Below are positions 18,335 through 27,225 of a stretch of 64,000 nt of DNA, piece by piece. The notes under the pieces were generated by a model. It had not been told where the DNA came from and made no database searches. It saw only the letters and a program-made list of their open reading frames with translations. The position numbers and the translations under genes were made by a program. This DNA is from CAIWHR01 sp963726765 (GTDB lineage Bacteria; Pseudomonadota; Gammaproteobacteria; Burkholderiales; Casimicrobiaceae): positions 62,001 to 126,000 of the forward strand of contig CAVSDH010000010.1 in the NCBI GenBank assembly GCA_963726765.1. The letters run 5' to 3'. Each line of letters starts with the position of its first letter. Positions within the stretch are counted from its first letter, which is position 1.

Positions 18335-18399
18335 GCCTGCGGATCGGCGGCGCGGCGGCCGGGAACCGGCTGCTACAATGGGCGAGGAGACTGCGCCCC

Positions 18400-19020
18400 A
18401 TGCTCGACGATCTGGTGATTGGCTTCGACCGTGCGCTGCGGACGCTTTCCGGGCACGCGACGTCGACGCGACCGACGCCAGGCGCGAACATCGCCGACAC
18501 CGAGCTCTCGGAGGACGAGCGCCGGCACGCGGCGGGGCTGATGCGCATCAATCACACCGGCGAAGTCTGCGCGCAGGCGCTCTATGCGGCGCAGGCGCTC
18601 ACCGCGCGCGATCCGGCGATCCGGCGGCAGTTCGCGGATGCGTCGCGCGAGGAGGAGGAGCACCTCGCGTGGACCCGGCAACGCCTGTCCGAACTTTCCG
18701 ATCGCACGTCGCTGCTCAATCCGCTCTGGTATGGAGGGGCGTTTGCGATCGGCATCCTCGCGGGCGCCGCAAGCGACGAGATCAACCTCGGATTCGTCGT
18801 CGAGACCGAACGGCAGGTGGAGGACCACCTGACCGGCCACATGGAGCAGCTGCCTCCGGCGGATGCCCGCAGCCGCGCGATCGTCGAACAGATGCGCGAC
18901 GACGAGGCCCGTCACGGGGCAACGGCGCAGGCGGCCGGAGCGGCGGACTTGCCGTTTCCGATCAGGCGCCTGATGCGCGCCGCCGCGGACGTGATGCGGG
19001 CGGTGGCGTATCGGGTGTAG
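18400..19020 (+). CDS. coq7: 2-polyprenyl-3-methyl-6-methoxy-1,4-benzoquinone monooxygenase
   Basis: This diiron hydroxylase performs the last ring hydroxylation of ubiquinone. The metal ligands follow the family pattern: the glutamate in INHTGEVCAQ, REEEEHLAW, ETERQVEDH and RDDEARHG. The 206-residue length is normal, and the end ADVMRAVAYRV matches Coq7 termini. It overlaps the end of the convergent cca gene by 59 bp. Confidence 0.95.
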   Translation: MLDDLVIGFDRALRTLSGHATSTRPTPGANIADTELSEDERRHAAGLMRINHTGEVCAQALYAAQALTARDPAIRRQFADASREEEEHLAWTRQRLSELSDRTSLLNPLWYGGAFAIGILAGAASDEINLGFVVETERQVEDHLTGHMEQLPPADARSRAIVEQMRDDEARHGATAQAAGAADLPFPIRRLMRAAADVMRAVAYRV

Positions 19021-20281
19021 CGCGGCGCCACGCCCGCAGCGCCTTGAGCCTTGCGGCTCGAACGGCCTTCGCAATCGCGTTGGCGGTGGTCGCCGATTTC
19101 GCGGCCGCCCCTGCCCGGGACTTGCGCGCCACTGACGCCGCATCCACACGCTTGACCGTCGCCAGCGCGTCGCGCACGAACCGCGCCGGGGCGTAGTCTC
19201 CGCTTCGCCCCGGCAGCGACAGCGCATCGCATTCGCAGGCCTCGAGCAGCGTGTCGAGCCGCTCCGGGCGACGCAGCGCGTCCGCCGCCATCAGGAGGTC
19301 GAGCAGCCCCGCCGGCCTCTGCTCGCGCGCCGCATGCACGGCGCCGTGCCAGCGCGCCACGAGCCGACCTGCATCGCGGCAATCGAGCGGTACCTTGAGC
19401 CGCGCCGACATGCGCTCCGCCAGTCGGACGCTGCGCGATTCGTGCCCCGAATGGTTCGGCCACGATCGGCGCGGCGTCGCGCCTTTGCCGAGATCGTGCG
19501 CGAGCACACCGTAGCGGACGGGCAGAGAAAAGTCCTTGCCGGCTGCATAATCGAGGGCCCGCGCGAGGTGCACGCCGGTGTCGATCTCCGGATGGTCGCT
19601 GACGCGCTGCGGGACCCCGTAGAGGGAACTCACCTCCGGCAGCAGCTGCGCGAGTGCGCCGCACTCGCGCAATACGGCGAGCATCCGCGAAGGGTAGGGT
19701 TCCATCAGTCCTGTCGCAAGCTCCCGCCAGATGCGCTCCGGAGCCAGTGTCGCGAGCTCGCCGGACGCCGAGAGCCGGCGCATCAGCGCCTCGGTTTCGG
19801 GAGCGACGTCGAAGCCGAAGCGCGCTGCAAAACGTGCCACGCGCAACACGCGCAGCGGATCTTCGGCAAAGGCCGGCGAAACGTGCCGCAGCAAACCCGC
19901 ACGCAGATCCGCGGCCCCGCCGTGCGGATCGATGAGCGCGCCGTCGTCGGCGCGCGCCATCGCGTTGATCGTAAGATCCCTCCGCTCGAGATCCTGCTCG
20001 AGCGTCACGTCCGGCGAGGCGAAGAATTCGAAGCCGCGGTAACCGTGCCCGTGCTTGCGCTCGGTCCGCGCAAGCGCGTATTCCTCGCTCGTTTCAGGAT
20101 GAAGAAACACCGGGAAGTCGCGGCCCACGGGTCGGAAGCCCGATGCAGTCATGATCTCGGGCGTCGCACCGACGACGACCCAGTCGCGATCGCCCGGGAC
20201 GCGGCCGAGGAGCTCGTCGCGGACCGACCCGCCAACGCGATAGATGCTGACGACCGGCGCGCCGCGATGGTTGCGGTTCAT
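18962..20281 (-). CDS. cca: Multifunctional CCA tRNA nucleotidyltransferase
   Basis: The enzyme adds CCA to tRNA 3' ends. The class II head domain is plain: IYRVGGSVRDELLGR, then the catalytic carboxylates in GDRDWVVVGA, RRDLTINAMA, DPHGGAADLRAGLLRHV and ERIWRELATGL. A C-terminal HD domain (GVLAHDLGKGATP, NHSGHESRSV) marks the multifunctional proteobacterial form with phosphohydrolase activity. The last roughly 70 residues are Ala/Arg/Lys-rich and poorly conserved, and they overlap the 3' end of coq7. It lies 51 bp downstream of the NDUFA9-like gene. Confidence 0.94.
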   Translation of the reverse strand: MNRNHRGAPVVSIYRVGGSVRDELLGRVPGDRDWVVVGATPEIMTASGFRPVGRDFPVFLHPETSEEYALARTERKHGHGYRGFEFFASPDVTLEQDLERRDLTINAMARADDGALIDPHGGAADLRAGLLRHVSPAFAEDPLRVLRVARFAARFGFDVAPETEALMRRLSASGELATLAPERIWRELATGLMEPYPSRMLAVLRECGALAQLLPEVSSLYGVPQRVSDHPEIDTGVHLARALDYAAGKDFSLPVRYGVLAHDLGKGATPRRSWPNHSGHESRSVRLAERMSARLKVPLDCRDAGRLVARWHGAVHAAREQRPAGLLDLLMAADALRRPERLDTLLEACECDALSLPGRSGDYAPARFVRDALATVKRVDAASVARKSRAGAAAKSATTANAIAKAVRAARLKALRAWRRATPDTPPPASRPRRRASGA

Positions 20282-20332
20282 CCGCGCTGTGGATCGGAAC
20301 GCACTGGGGGCGCGATGCGCAGGTGCCGGCCG

Positions 20333-21274
20333 TCAGCGTCCGACCTGCGATCGATAGCCATCGTAACGACTTCTGGCCGCCCCGGGCCCGAGGTAGGTCG
20401 GAGCGACGGTCGCGAGCGCCGCCGGCACCACGCCGAACCCGGACGGGAAGGCGCAGCCGCATACGCTGTCCTCCTGCATCGACGCCAGATTGTCGCGGCT
20501 CATCGGCGTCCCTGGCAGGAATTCGAGGAAACGTGCCTGCATTCGGCCGAGCGCCGGCCCCAGCCCGATGATGTGCCGTTCGTTCTCGGTCAGCTTGCCC
20601 ACGAAGGCGACGAGCTCGCGCAATGTATAGATGTCCGGACCGCACAGCGGAAATTTCTGCCCGATCGTGGACTCGTCCGCGAGCGCGTGCGCAAAACATT
20701 GCGCAACGTCGCCCACGAATACCGGCTGAAATCGCGTCTTCGCGGCCGCGATGGCCATGACCGGCAGTACCCGCTGGATCGTCGCGAACAGATTGAGGAA
20801 CCGGTCCTCGCGGCCGAAGATCACCGATGGACGAAAGATCGTCCAGTCGAGCCCCGATGCGGCGATCGCGGCCTCGGCCTCGCCCTTGCTCCGCTGATAA
20901 CGCGATGGCCCGGCCGGGTTCGCGTTGAGCGCGCTCATCTGCAGCAGCCGGCGCACGCCGGCCGCGCGGCACGCCGCTACCAGTTTGTGCGCCAGCTCCA
21001 CGTGCACGCGCGCAAACGTCTGCCGGCCCGATTCGTTGAGAATGCCGACGAGATTGACCACGGCCTTCGCACCCGCCATCAGTCGCCCGAGCGTGGTCGG
21101 ATCATGGACGTCGGCGCTGACGACGTCGACCGTCGGCAGCAGGATGAGGTGGCGCGCGGTCTCGCGGCTGCGCGCCGGCACGACGACGCGATGGCCGGCC
21201 AGCACGAGCCGGTTGACGACATAACGCCCGACGAAACCCCCGCCCCCGACCACCAGAACGGTCCCCTGCGCCAT
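20333..21274 (-). CDS. Complex I NDUFA9 subunit family NAD(P)H-binding protein
   Basis: The 313-residue protein is an atypical short-chain dehydrogenase with VLVVGGGGFVGRYVVNRL at the N-terminus and YQRSKGEAEAAI (YxxxK) near residue 143. The middle (IFRPSVIFGREDRFLNLFA) and the VGDVAQCFAHAL segment match the NDUFA9-like family found beside cca or transglycosylase genes in betaproteobacteria. Its reaction is unknown. It starts 2 bp after the transglycosylase stop, so the two are co-transcribed. Confidence 0.87.
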   Translation of the reverse strand: MAQGTVLVVGGGGFVGRYVVNRLVLAGHRVVVPARSRETARHLILLPTVDVVSADVHDPTTLGRLMAGAKAVVNLVGILNESGRQTFARVHVELAHKLVAACRAAGVRRLLQMSALNANPAGPSRYQRSKGEAEAAIAASGLDWTIFRPSVIFGREDRFLNLFATIQRVLPVMAIAAAKTRFQPVFVGDVAQCFAHALADESTIGQKFPLCGPDIYTLRELVAFVGKLTENERHIIGLGPALGRMQARFLEFLPGTPMSRDNLASMQEDSVCGCAFPSGFGVVPAALATVAPTYLGPGAARSRYDGYRSQVGR

Positions 21275-21276
21275 GG

Positions 21277-23257
21277 TCACTGCGCTTTCGCGGGGATCGC
21301 GGAGGCGATATCGACACCCGTGGTCCCGTTCGCACGCGGCGGCACGACACCGAGGCGCGCCGACAGCGAGATGTAGGGCTGGTCGAGCAGGCGCGCGTAG
21401 AACATCGCGTTGGCGAGAACCTTCTTCACGTAATCGCGGGTTTCGTTGAACGGAATGGTCTCGACCCAGACGGCGCCCTCGAGTGGAGCACCGTTGCGCC
21501 AGGCCTGTGCACGCCCCGGCCCCGCATTGTACGCGGCGGCCGCGAGCGCCGGCAGGCCTTCCAGGCGGTCCTGCCAGTACTTGAAGTAGTACGCGCCGAA
21601 CTGCGTGTTGACCGGCAGTTCCGCGATCTGCGCCGGTCGGTAGTCGCTCCTCCCCATCTGTTTCGCGACCCACCGCGCTGTCGCAGGCATCAGTTGCATC
21701 AGCCCGACTGCGCCCGCCGACGACACGATGTCCGACGCGAAGCGCGACTCCTGGCGAGCGATACCCAGGAGCAGCGCCTCGTCGGCCGCCTGGTCGCGCG
21801 CGGCCGCGGCGAAGTGCTCTCGAAACGGCATCAGGTAGCGGAGCTCGAAATCGTGGCGGGCCTTCGTGCGCTCCGCCGTGTTGATGGCGCGATCGTAGAG
21901 TCCTGACATTGCGCGCGTAATCGGCAGCGACCAGCAGGCCCTCGTCGTCGCGGCCGCGGACCACGTACACCCATTCGCGCTGCGATTCGGGGCGCAGGTC
22001 GAGTTCGGCCAGCTTCACCGCGCGGCGGACCCCGGCCTGCGCGCCGAAAAGGGAAAGTGCTGCCGGCGACGGGTGCGCCGGATCGCTCACGGGTTCGAAT
22101 CGCTGCCCGAGCGCCTCCGCCGCGAGGAGGCCGTAGAAATGAAAGTCGCCGGCGAGGTCCGCCAACAGGGCGGTCGCCTCGGCGGTCCGGCCGGTCGCCG
22201 ACAACGCTCGCGCCTTCCAGTAGCGCCATGCAGGCTCCTGCGCGAGCACTGGAGGCATCGCCGCAATCGCAGCGTCGACGTCGGGCCACGCGCCGGCGCG
22301 CAGCGCAGCGCGAACCCGCCACGCATGCTGTGCGTCGCTGAGCGGCGCGCCGTCGGCCTCGCGAAACCAGTCGTTGGCGCGGGGATTGAGCTGACGCGCC
22401 GCATGGTAGGCGATTCGCGCGTTGCCATACAGGCGATCGGCCTCCGGCAGGCGCGGGCGCTGCTTCTCCCAGGCGCCGCGAACGGACGCCGCATCGGTGC
22501 GCGCAGCGCGCTCGAGCGCATACAGCACGAGCTCGCGGCCACCCCGCGTTTTCCAGGCGAACTCGCCTTTCGCGAGCGCACGGACCGGGTCGCGCTCGAC
22601 CGCCATGAATTCCTTGGCCGGGATCCGGTCCTCGGTCGGCATGTCGGCGGCAATGGACTGCGCAACGCGCACGCTCCCTGCCTCTGCCGCGAGCCGGAAG
22701 CGCGCGCGACGGTCGTCGACCGACAAGGCACCGCTGCCGATCAGCGCCGCGAAAAGCGGTTCGCAGGCGTCAGGCGTTGCCTGCCCGCTGAACCACAGCG
22801 GTCTCGCGACAGCGAGCGCCACATCACCCTCGCGCTGTCGGCGGTACTGGATGCCGTAGCAGGAGAGCTCGACGTCCTCGCCGCCGGGCGGGGGAAACAA
22901 CGCTCCGAACGCCGCCCAGTCACCCCGCTTGCCCAGCACCTTGAGGTACTCGACGCGAAGCCGATCGGCGATCGGCGCGCCCGGCCATTTGCCAAGGAAG
23001 GCCTCGACCTCGTCGCCCGAGACGGTGTCGAGGCGGACCGAAAGGCGCCAATACTCAACATACATTTCGAGCACGTGCCCCGCGAGCTTCGGCCCCAGCG
23101 CATCGAGCTTCGCCCGCTGACCCCGCTCGAAGGCGGCCTTGGCCGCGAGGAAATCCGCATCCGACGGCTCGGGCGCAGCACCGGCTGCGCCCGGAAAGAG
23201 CGCCCACGCGGCGGCGGTCCCTACGATGCAGAGCAGAAGTCGGCGCATGGCATCCAT
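21277..23257 (-). CDS. slt: Soluble lytic murein transglycosylase, one frameshift near 21909
   Basis: This periplasmic enzyme cleaves peptidoglycan between MurNAc and GlcNAc with formation of 1,6-anhydroMurNAc. A signal peptide (RRLLLCIVGTAAAWALFPG) is followed by a long alpha-helical superhelix and then a C-terminal lysozyme-like domain. That domain has the catalytic Glu in GIARQESRFASD, then GLMQLMPATA and AAAYNAGPGRA. An extra A near 21909-21910 breaks the frame at YARN/MSGLYDRAINTAERT. Removing it restores about 659 residues, the family size. An alternative start is the ATG at 23248. It diverges from purE and leads the slt, NDUFA9-like, cca set. Confidence 0.91.
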
Positions 23258-23347
23258 TGTCGGCGACACGGACACCTTTCGGCAATCGGACGTCGCGCAC
23301 GATTCGTTGAATTCCATGAGACCGCGGACGGCGGACGCGGTTCGGGA

Positions 23348-23369
23348 TAAAATCCCGATCATCATCGGG
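23348..23369 (+). promoter_or_regulatory. Candidate purEK -10 box with adjoining hairpin
   Basis: TAAAAT at 23348-23353 matches five of six bases of the -10 consensus. It is directly followed by the inverted repeat CCCGAT-CATC-ATCGGG (23354-23369). No clear -35 was seen. The inverted repeat at the expected start region could be an operator, but this is only a guess. Confidence 0.35.
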
Positions 23370-23430
23370 CCGCACGCGCGGGGCGCCTGCCCACGCGCCC
23401 AATCAAGACCCGCCGCATCCGGGAGGAGCG

Positions 23431-23952
23431 ATGGCACAACGCAAGGGTGCGCTGCAGGTCGGCGTCGTGATGGGCAGCGACAGCGACTGGGACATCATGC
23501 GCCACGCCGCAGCGCAGCTCGACGCATTCGGCATCGGCTACGAGGCGCGCGTGCTGTCCGCGCACCGGATGCCCGACGACATGTTCGAGTACGCCGAGGA
23601 CGCGCTGACGCGCGGCCTGCGCTGCATCATCGCCGGCGCCGGCGGCGCCGCGCACCTTCCGGGCATGCTCGCCGCAAAGACCACGGTGCCCGTGCTCGGC
23701 GTTCCCGTGCCGTCCAAGTATCTCCGCGGCGAGGACTCGCTTCTTTCCATTGTCCAGATGCCGAAGGGCATCCCGGTCGCGACGTTCGCGATCGGCGAGG
23801 CGGGTGCGGCGAATGCCGGCCTCTTCGCCGCGGCGCTCATCGCGGCCACCGATCCTGCCGTCGCGAAGCGGCTCGCCGCATTTCGCATCAAGCAAACGGC
23901 GACCGCACGCGCCATGCACGTGCCGAACGAGGGGAGCAAGTCGGCATCGTGA
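23431..23952 (+). CDS. purE: N5-carboxyaminoimidazole ribonucleotide mutase
   Basis: PurE class I converts N5-CAIR to CAIR in purine synthesis. The substrate loop VVMGSDSDWD, the catalytic-histidine segment SAHRMPDDM and the GAGGAAHLPGM loop are all present. It has 173 residues. The stop overlaps the GTG start of purK, so the pair is translationally coupled. Confidence 0.96.
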   Translation: MAQRKGALQVGVVMGSDSDWDIMRHAAAQLDAFGIGYEARVLSAHRMPDDMFEYAEDALTRGLRCIIAGAGGAAHLPGMLAAKTTVPVLGVPVPSKYLRGEDSLLSIVQMPKGIPVATFAIGEAGAANAGLFAAALIAATDPAVAKRLAAFRIKQTATARAMHVPNEGSKSAS

Positions 23953-25124
23953 CGTCGATGATCGCTCCCGGCGCCTGGCTCGGGCTGCTGGGCGGCGGCC
24001 AGCTTGGGCGGATGTTCTGCATGGCCGCGCAAAGCCTGGGCTACAAGGTCGTCGTGCTGGATCCGGGTGCAAGCAGCCCCGCCGGCAGCGTTGCCGACCG
24101 GCACATCTGCGCCGACTACCAGGACCTGGCGGCGCTTGCGGAGCTGGCCGCGCTTGCGGCCGCCGCGACCACCGAGTTCGAGAACGTACCCGCCGCGGCG
24201 CTCGATTACCTCGCGCGATCCTTGCGCGTGTCGCCCGCGGCAGCGAGCGTGGCCATCGCGCAGGATCGAATCCGCGAAAAGGCGTTTCTCGCGGACCATG
24301 GCTTCGCCGTTGCGCCGTTCACGGTCCTGCGCACGGCAGCGGACACGCTGGCTGCCGACGCGGCGCTCGTCCCGGGCATCGTCAAGAGCGCGCGCCTCGG
24401 CTATGACGGCAAAGGGCAAATCCGCGTGGACTCACCGATCGATGTCGCCAGCGCCTTCCGCAAGATGGGCGGGACTCCGTGCGTCCTCGAGCGCTTCGTG
24501 GCGCTCGCGTGCGAGGTATCCGTGATCGTGGCCCGCAACGAACGCGGCGAGTCGATCGCGTGGCCCGTCGCCGAGAACTGCCATCGGGAAGGCATCCTCG
24601 ACGTGTCGATCGTCCCCGCACGCGTGTCGGGCGATCTGGCGACGCGGGCACTTTCGATCGCGACTGACGTCGCCGCCAGGCTCGACTACCGAGGAGTCCT
24701 CTGTGTCGAGATGTTCGTGACGGGCGACGGCACGATCCTCGTCAACGAAATCGCGCCGCGTCCGCACAACAGCGGTCACTACACGATCGACGCCTGCGTC
24801 ACGTCGCAGTTCGAGCAGCAGGCGCGCGTGCTGGCCGGGCTCCCGCTGGGCGACACGCGGCAGCACGAGCCTGCGGTGATGGTGAATCTGCTGGGCGACC
24901 TCTGGTTCGCGGACGGCGAGTCGAAATCTCCGCGCGAGCCCGACTGGTCCCGCGTGTTGCGCCACCCGCAGGCGAAGCTGCACCTGTACGGAAAAACCGA
25001 GCCGCGGCGCGGGCGCAAGATGGGCCACGCGACCTGTCTCGGTCCCACGCTCGACGACGCGCTCGCGACCGCTCGCGCGATCAAGCGCGAACTCGGCATC
25101 CCCGGCGCCGACGCACTGCAGTGA
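23949..25124 (+). CDS. purK: 5-(carboxyamino)imidazole ribonucleotide synthase
   Basis: PurK is an ATP-grasp enzyme that carboxylates AIR to N5-CAIR, feeding PurE. The N-terminal GLLGGGQLGRMFCMAAQ and the ATP-grasp elements SARLGYDGKGQ and VNEIAPRPHNSGHYTIDAC are clear. The GTG at 23949 overlaps the purE stop (GTGA). An ATG three codons later is an alternative. The length, 391 residues, is usual. Confidence 0.96.
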   Translation: MTSMIAPGAWLGLLGGGQLGRMFCMAAQSLGYKVVVLDPGASSPAGSVADRHICADYQDLAALAELAALAAAATTEFENVPAAALDYLARSLRVSPAAASVAIAQDRIREKAFLADHGFAVAPFTVLRTAADTLAADAALVPGIVKSARLGYDGKGQIRVDSPIDVASAFRKMGGTPCVLERFVALACEVSVIVARNERGESIAWPVAENCHREGILDVSIVPARVSGDLATRALSIATDVAARLDYRGVLCVEMFVTGDGTILVNEIAPRPHNSGHYTIDACVTSQFEQQARVLAGLPLGDTRQHEPAVMVNLLGDLWFADGESKSPREPDWSRVLRHPQAKLHLYGKTEPRRGRKMGHATCLGPTLDDALATARAIKRELGIPGADALQ

Positions 25125-25134
25125 ACGCCCGACC

Positions 25135-26310
25135 ATGAAGTCCGTGTCCGACGCCGCTCCCCTGGGTGGGCTCCGCGTCCTCGACCTCACGCGGCTCCTG
25201 CCCGGTCCCGTCTGCACGCTCTATTTCGCCGACCTCGGCGCCGACGTCGTCAAGATCGAGGACACCGGATCCGGTGACTACGCGCGGAGCCTCGGCAATC
25301 GTCCCGGTACGGTTTCGGCGTTCTTTCGCGCCGTGAACCGCAACAAGCGCAGCGCGGCGCTGGATCTCAAGGACCCGCGCGGCCGCGACGCGTTTCTCGC
25401 GCTCGCACGGGGTGCCGACGTGATCGTCGAGAGCTTCCGGCCCGGCGTCGTCGCGAATCTTGCCGTCGACTACGCCTCGATCGCGGCGATCAACCCGCGC
25501 GTCGTCTATGCTTCCATTTCCGGCTACGGTCAGGCCGGACCGCGCGCGCAGGCCGCGGGTCACGACATCAATTACCTGGGGTACGCCGGCGTGCTCGAGC
25601 AGACCGGGACCCGCGACGGCCCGCCGGCACTCTGCAACCTGCAGATCGCCGACCTGCTGGGCGGCGCCGCGGCGGCAGCGATCGGGATTCTCGCGGCCGT
25701 CGTCGGCGCCCAGCGGTCGGGCCGCGGCCGTTACGTCGACGTCGCGATGGCGGATGCCGCGCTCGCCCACAACATCTTCGCGCTGCACGCGCTGACGCAG
25801 TGGGGACGCACGCTGCCGCGCGGCGGCGATCTCCTCACGGGGGGCGTCCCGTGCTACGGACTCTACGGTACGCAGGACGGGCGCTGGCTCGCGGTCGGCG
25901 CGCTCGAGGACAAGTTCTGGCGGCGGCTATGCGCGACGATCGGACGACCGGACCTGGTTCCGGTGGCATTGACGCAGGGCGACGAGGGTGCCCGAGTGCG
26001 GCGCGAACTCGAAGGAGTGTTCGCATCGTCGACGCTCGCGGAGTGGACCGAACGCTTCACGAACGTCGACTGCTGCGTGACGCCGGTCGCGACGCTCGAC
26101 GAGGCGCTTGCCGATCCGCAGTTCGTGGCGCGTGGGATGATCGTCGAACGGCCGGACGGCACGAGGCAATACGCACCGCCGTTCAAGCTCTCCGGGCACG
26201 ACTTCGCCGTGACGCGCGAGGCGCCGGGGCATGGCGAGCACACGGCAGAGATCCTGCGCGAGGCGGGCTACGACGATGCCGCGATCGCGGCGCTGGGTGT
26301 CGGGCTTTAG
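25135..26310 (+). CDS. CaiB/BaiF family CoA-transferase or alpha-methylacyl-CoA racemase
   Basis: The family III signature is clear: LRVLDLTRLLPGPVCTLYFA, GADVVKIED, LDLKDPRGR and SGYGQAGP. The active-site stretch is GHDINYLGYAGVLEQTG with Asp144. GHDINY is characteristic of alpha-methylacyl-CoA racemases, which epimerise 2-methyl-branched acyl-CoA, rather than of formyl- or carnitine-CoA transferases. I lean to racemase on that motif. It starts 10 bp after purK and may be co-transcribed with it. It converges with the end of the liu operon, with only 21 bp between them. Confidence 0.83.
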   Translation: MKSVSDAAPLGGLRVLDLTRLLPGPVCTLYFADLGADVVKIEDTGSGDYARSLGNRPGTVSAFFRAVNRNKRSAALDLKDPRGRDAFLALARGADVIVESFRPGVVANLAVDYASIAAINPRVVYASISGYGQAGPRAQAAGHDINYLGYAGVLEQTGTRDGPPALCNLQIADLLGGAAAAAIGILAAVVGAQRSGRGRYVDVAMADAALAHNIFALHALTQWGRTLPRGGDLLTGGVPCYGLYGTQDGRWLAVGALEDKFWRRLCATIGRPDLVPVALTQGDEGARVRRELEGVFASSTLAEWTERFTNVDCCVTPVATLDEALADPQFVARGMIVERPDGTRQYAPPFKLSGHDFAVTREAPGHGEHTAEILREAGYDDAAIAALGVGL

Positions 26311-26331
26311 CCGGGCATCGTAGTCGCCGCG

Positions 26332-27021
26332 TCAGGTTGCGGTGCCGACGACGCGTGTCTTTCGCTTTCTTGCCGCCGCGGCCTTCGCTGCAGCGTCCTC
26401 GCGTTCGGCGCCGATCGGAAGTTCCGCAACCCGCGCGAACTCCGGATCGACGAAGCGGCATCCTGCGGCGACGTAGTCCGCCGCCATCGGGGTCGCGTCG
26501 GCGCCCCAGAACAGCACGTCGCCGATCGCCAGCGTCGGCACCCCGAACACGCCGCGCGAACTGGCCTCGTCGGTATTGCGGCGTAGCGCGTCCTTCACTT
26601 CCGTCGTCGCGATGCGCGCGTGCGCGTCCGGCACGCCGAGCTCCGACGCGAGTTCCGCCCACTCGATCGGCAGGTCCGGCAAGCGGCCGTCGGCCCAGAC
26701 GAAACGAAAGATCCGATGGATGGCAGCGGGCGCGCAGTCGCAGGCGATGGCAAGACGAAGGAGCGGCAGCGGATTGAACGGATGCTCGGGCGGAAACTTG
26801 AACGCTATGCGCATCCGTCGCGCCTGCCAGATGCAGAACCGGTAGGTGAACGTGCGCTTTGCCGCGATTTCCGCCGGCCCCTTCTGGCCGCTCGCCTCCA
26901 GCAGCCCCGCGAAGAGCACCGGACGGTACCTGACGGAAATGCGCGGCGCAAGCGAGGACAGTTGCTCGCTCTGCAGATAGGCGAACGGCGAAACGAAGTC
27001 GAAATACCAGTCGGCGATCAT
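26332..27021 (-). CDS. 2-hydroxychromene-2-carboxylate isomerase-like protein (DsbA/GST-kappa family)
   Basis: This 229-residue thioredoxin-fold protein starts MIADWYFDFVSPFAYLQSEQ. The SP pair lies where DsbA proteins have CxxC, so it is not a disulfide enzyme. GVFGVPTLAIGDVLFWGAD is the usual cis-proline and C-terminal segment. Relatives include glutathione-dependent isomerases of aromatic catabolism. Its substrate in a leucine operon is unknown. It is the last gene of the operon, and its ATG overlaps the stop of the DUF1289 gene. The last 30 residues are Lys/Ala/Arg-rich. Confidence 0.85.
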   Translation of the reverse strand: MIADWYFDFVSPFAYLQSEQLSSLAPRISVRYRPVLFAGLLEASGQKGPAEIAAKRTFTYRFCIWQARRMRIAFKFPPEHPFNPLPLLRLAIACDCAPAAIHRIFRFVWADGRLPDLPIEWAELASELGVPDAHARIATTEVKDALRRNTDEASSRGVFGVPTLAIGDVLFWGADATPMAADYVAAGCRFVDPEFARVAELPIGAEREDAAAKAAAARKRKTRVVGTAT

Positions 27022-27225
27022 CGCGTTGTGGCGCGCCGCGCGGGCAGCTCGGCCAGCACCGCCCTTTTCGCGTCGCCGTCGAGCACGCTCCACGCCGCGA
27101 TCTCGTCCAGCGTGCGATGGCAGCCGCGGCATAGTCCCGACGCGGCATCCATTTCGCACACGCTGATGCACGGCGACGCAACGTCCCCGGTGGCCGGCGT
27201 GGGGAGATGCAGCGGCCGTGCTCAT
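27018..27225 (-). CDS. DUF1289 domain-containing small protein, one frameshift near 27201
   Basis: After removal of one C from the C4 run at 27201-27204 (coding strand), an ATG at 27225 reads MSTAAASPTPATGDVASPC and then ISVCEMDAASGLCRGCHRTL. It ends LAELPARRATTR, about 68 residues in all. The two cysteine pairs (PCISVC and LCRGC) and the W at the end of the helix define DUF1289, which may bind metal. The ATG overlaps the HMG-CoA lyase stop (ATGA), and its own stop overlaps the next ATG. Both overlaps hold only if the frame is corrected, which supports the reading. Confidence 0.82.

Noticed and set aside
19334..21376. A 680-codon plus-strand frame opposite cca and the NDUFA9-like gene
   Set aside because: Both minus-strand genes have intact family motifs over the same bases. 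The plus frame has biased, domain-free sequence.
20333..23437. A single 1,034-residue fusion of transglycosylase and NDUFA9-like protein
   Set aside because: The apparent fusion comes from the extra base near 21909, which moves the slt frame past its true catalytic domain and stop. Corrected, the genes are separate with a 2-bp gap.
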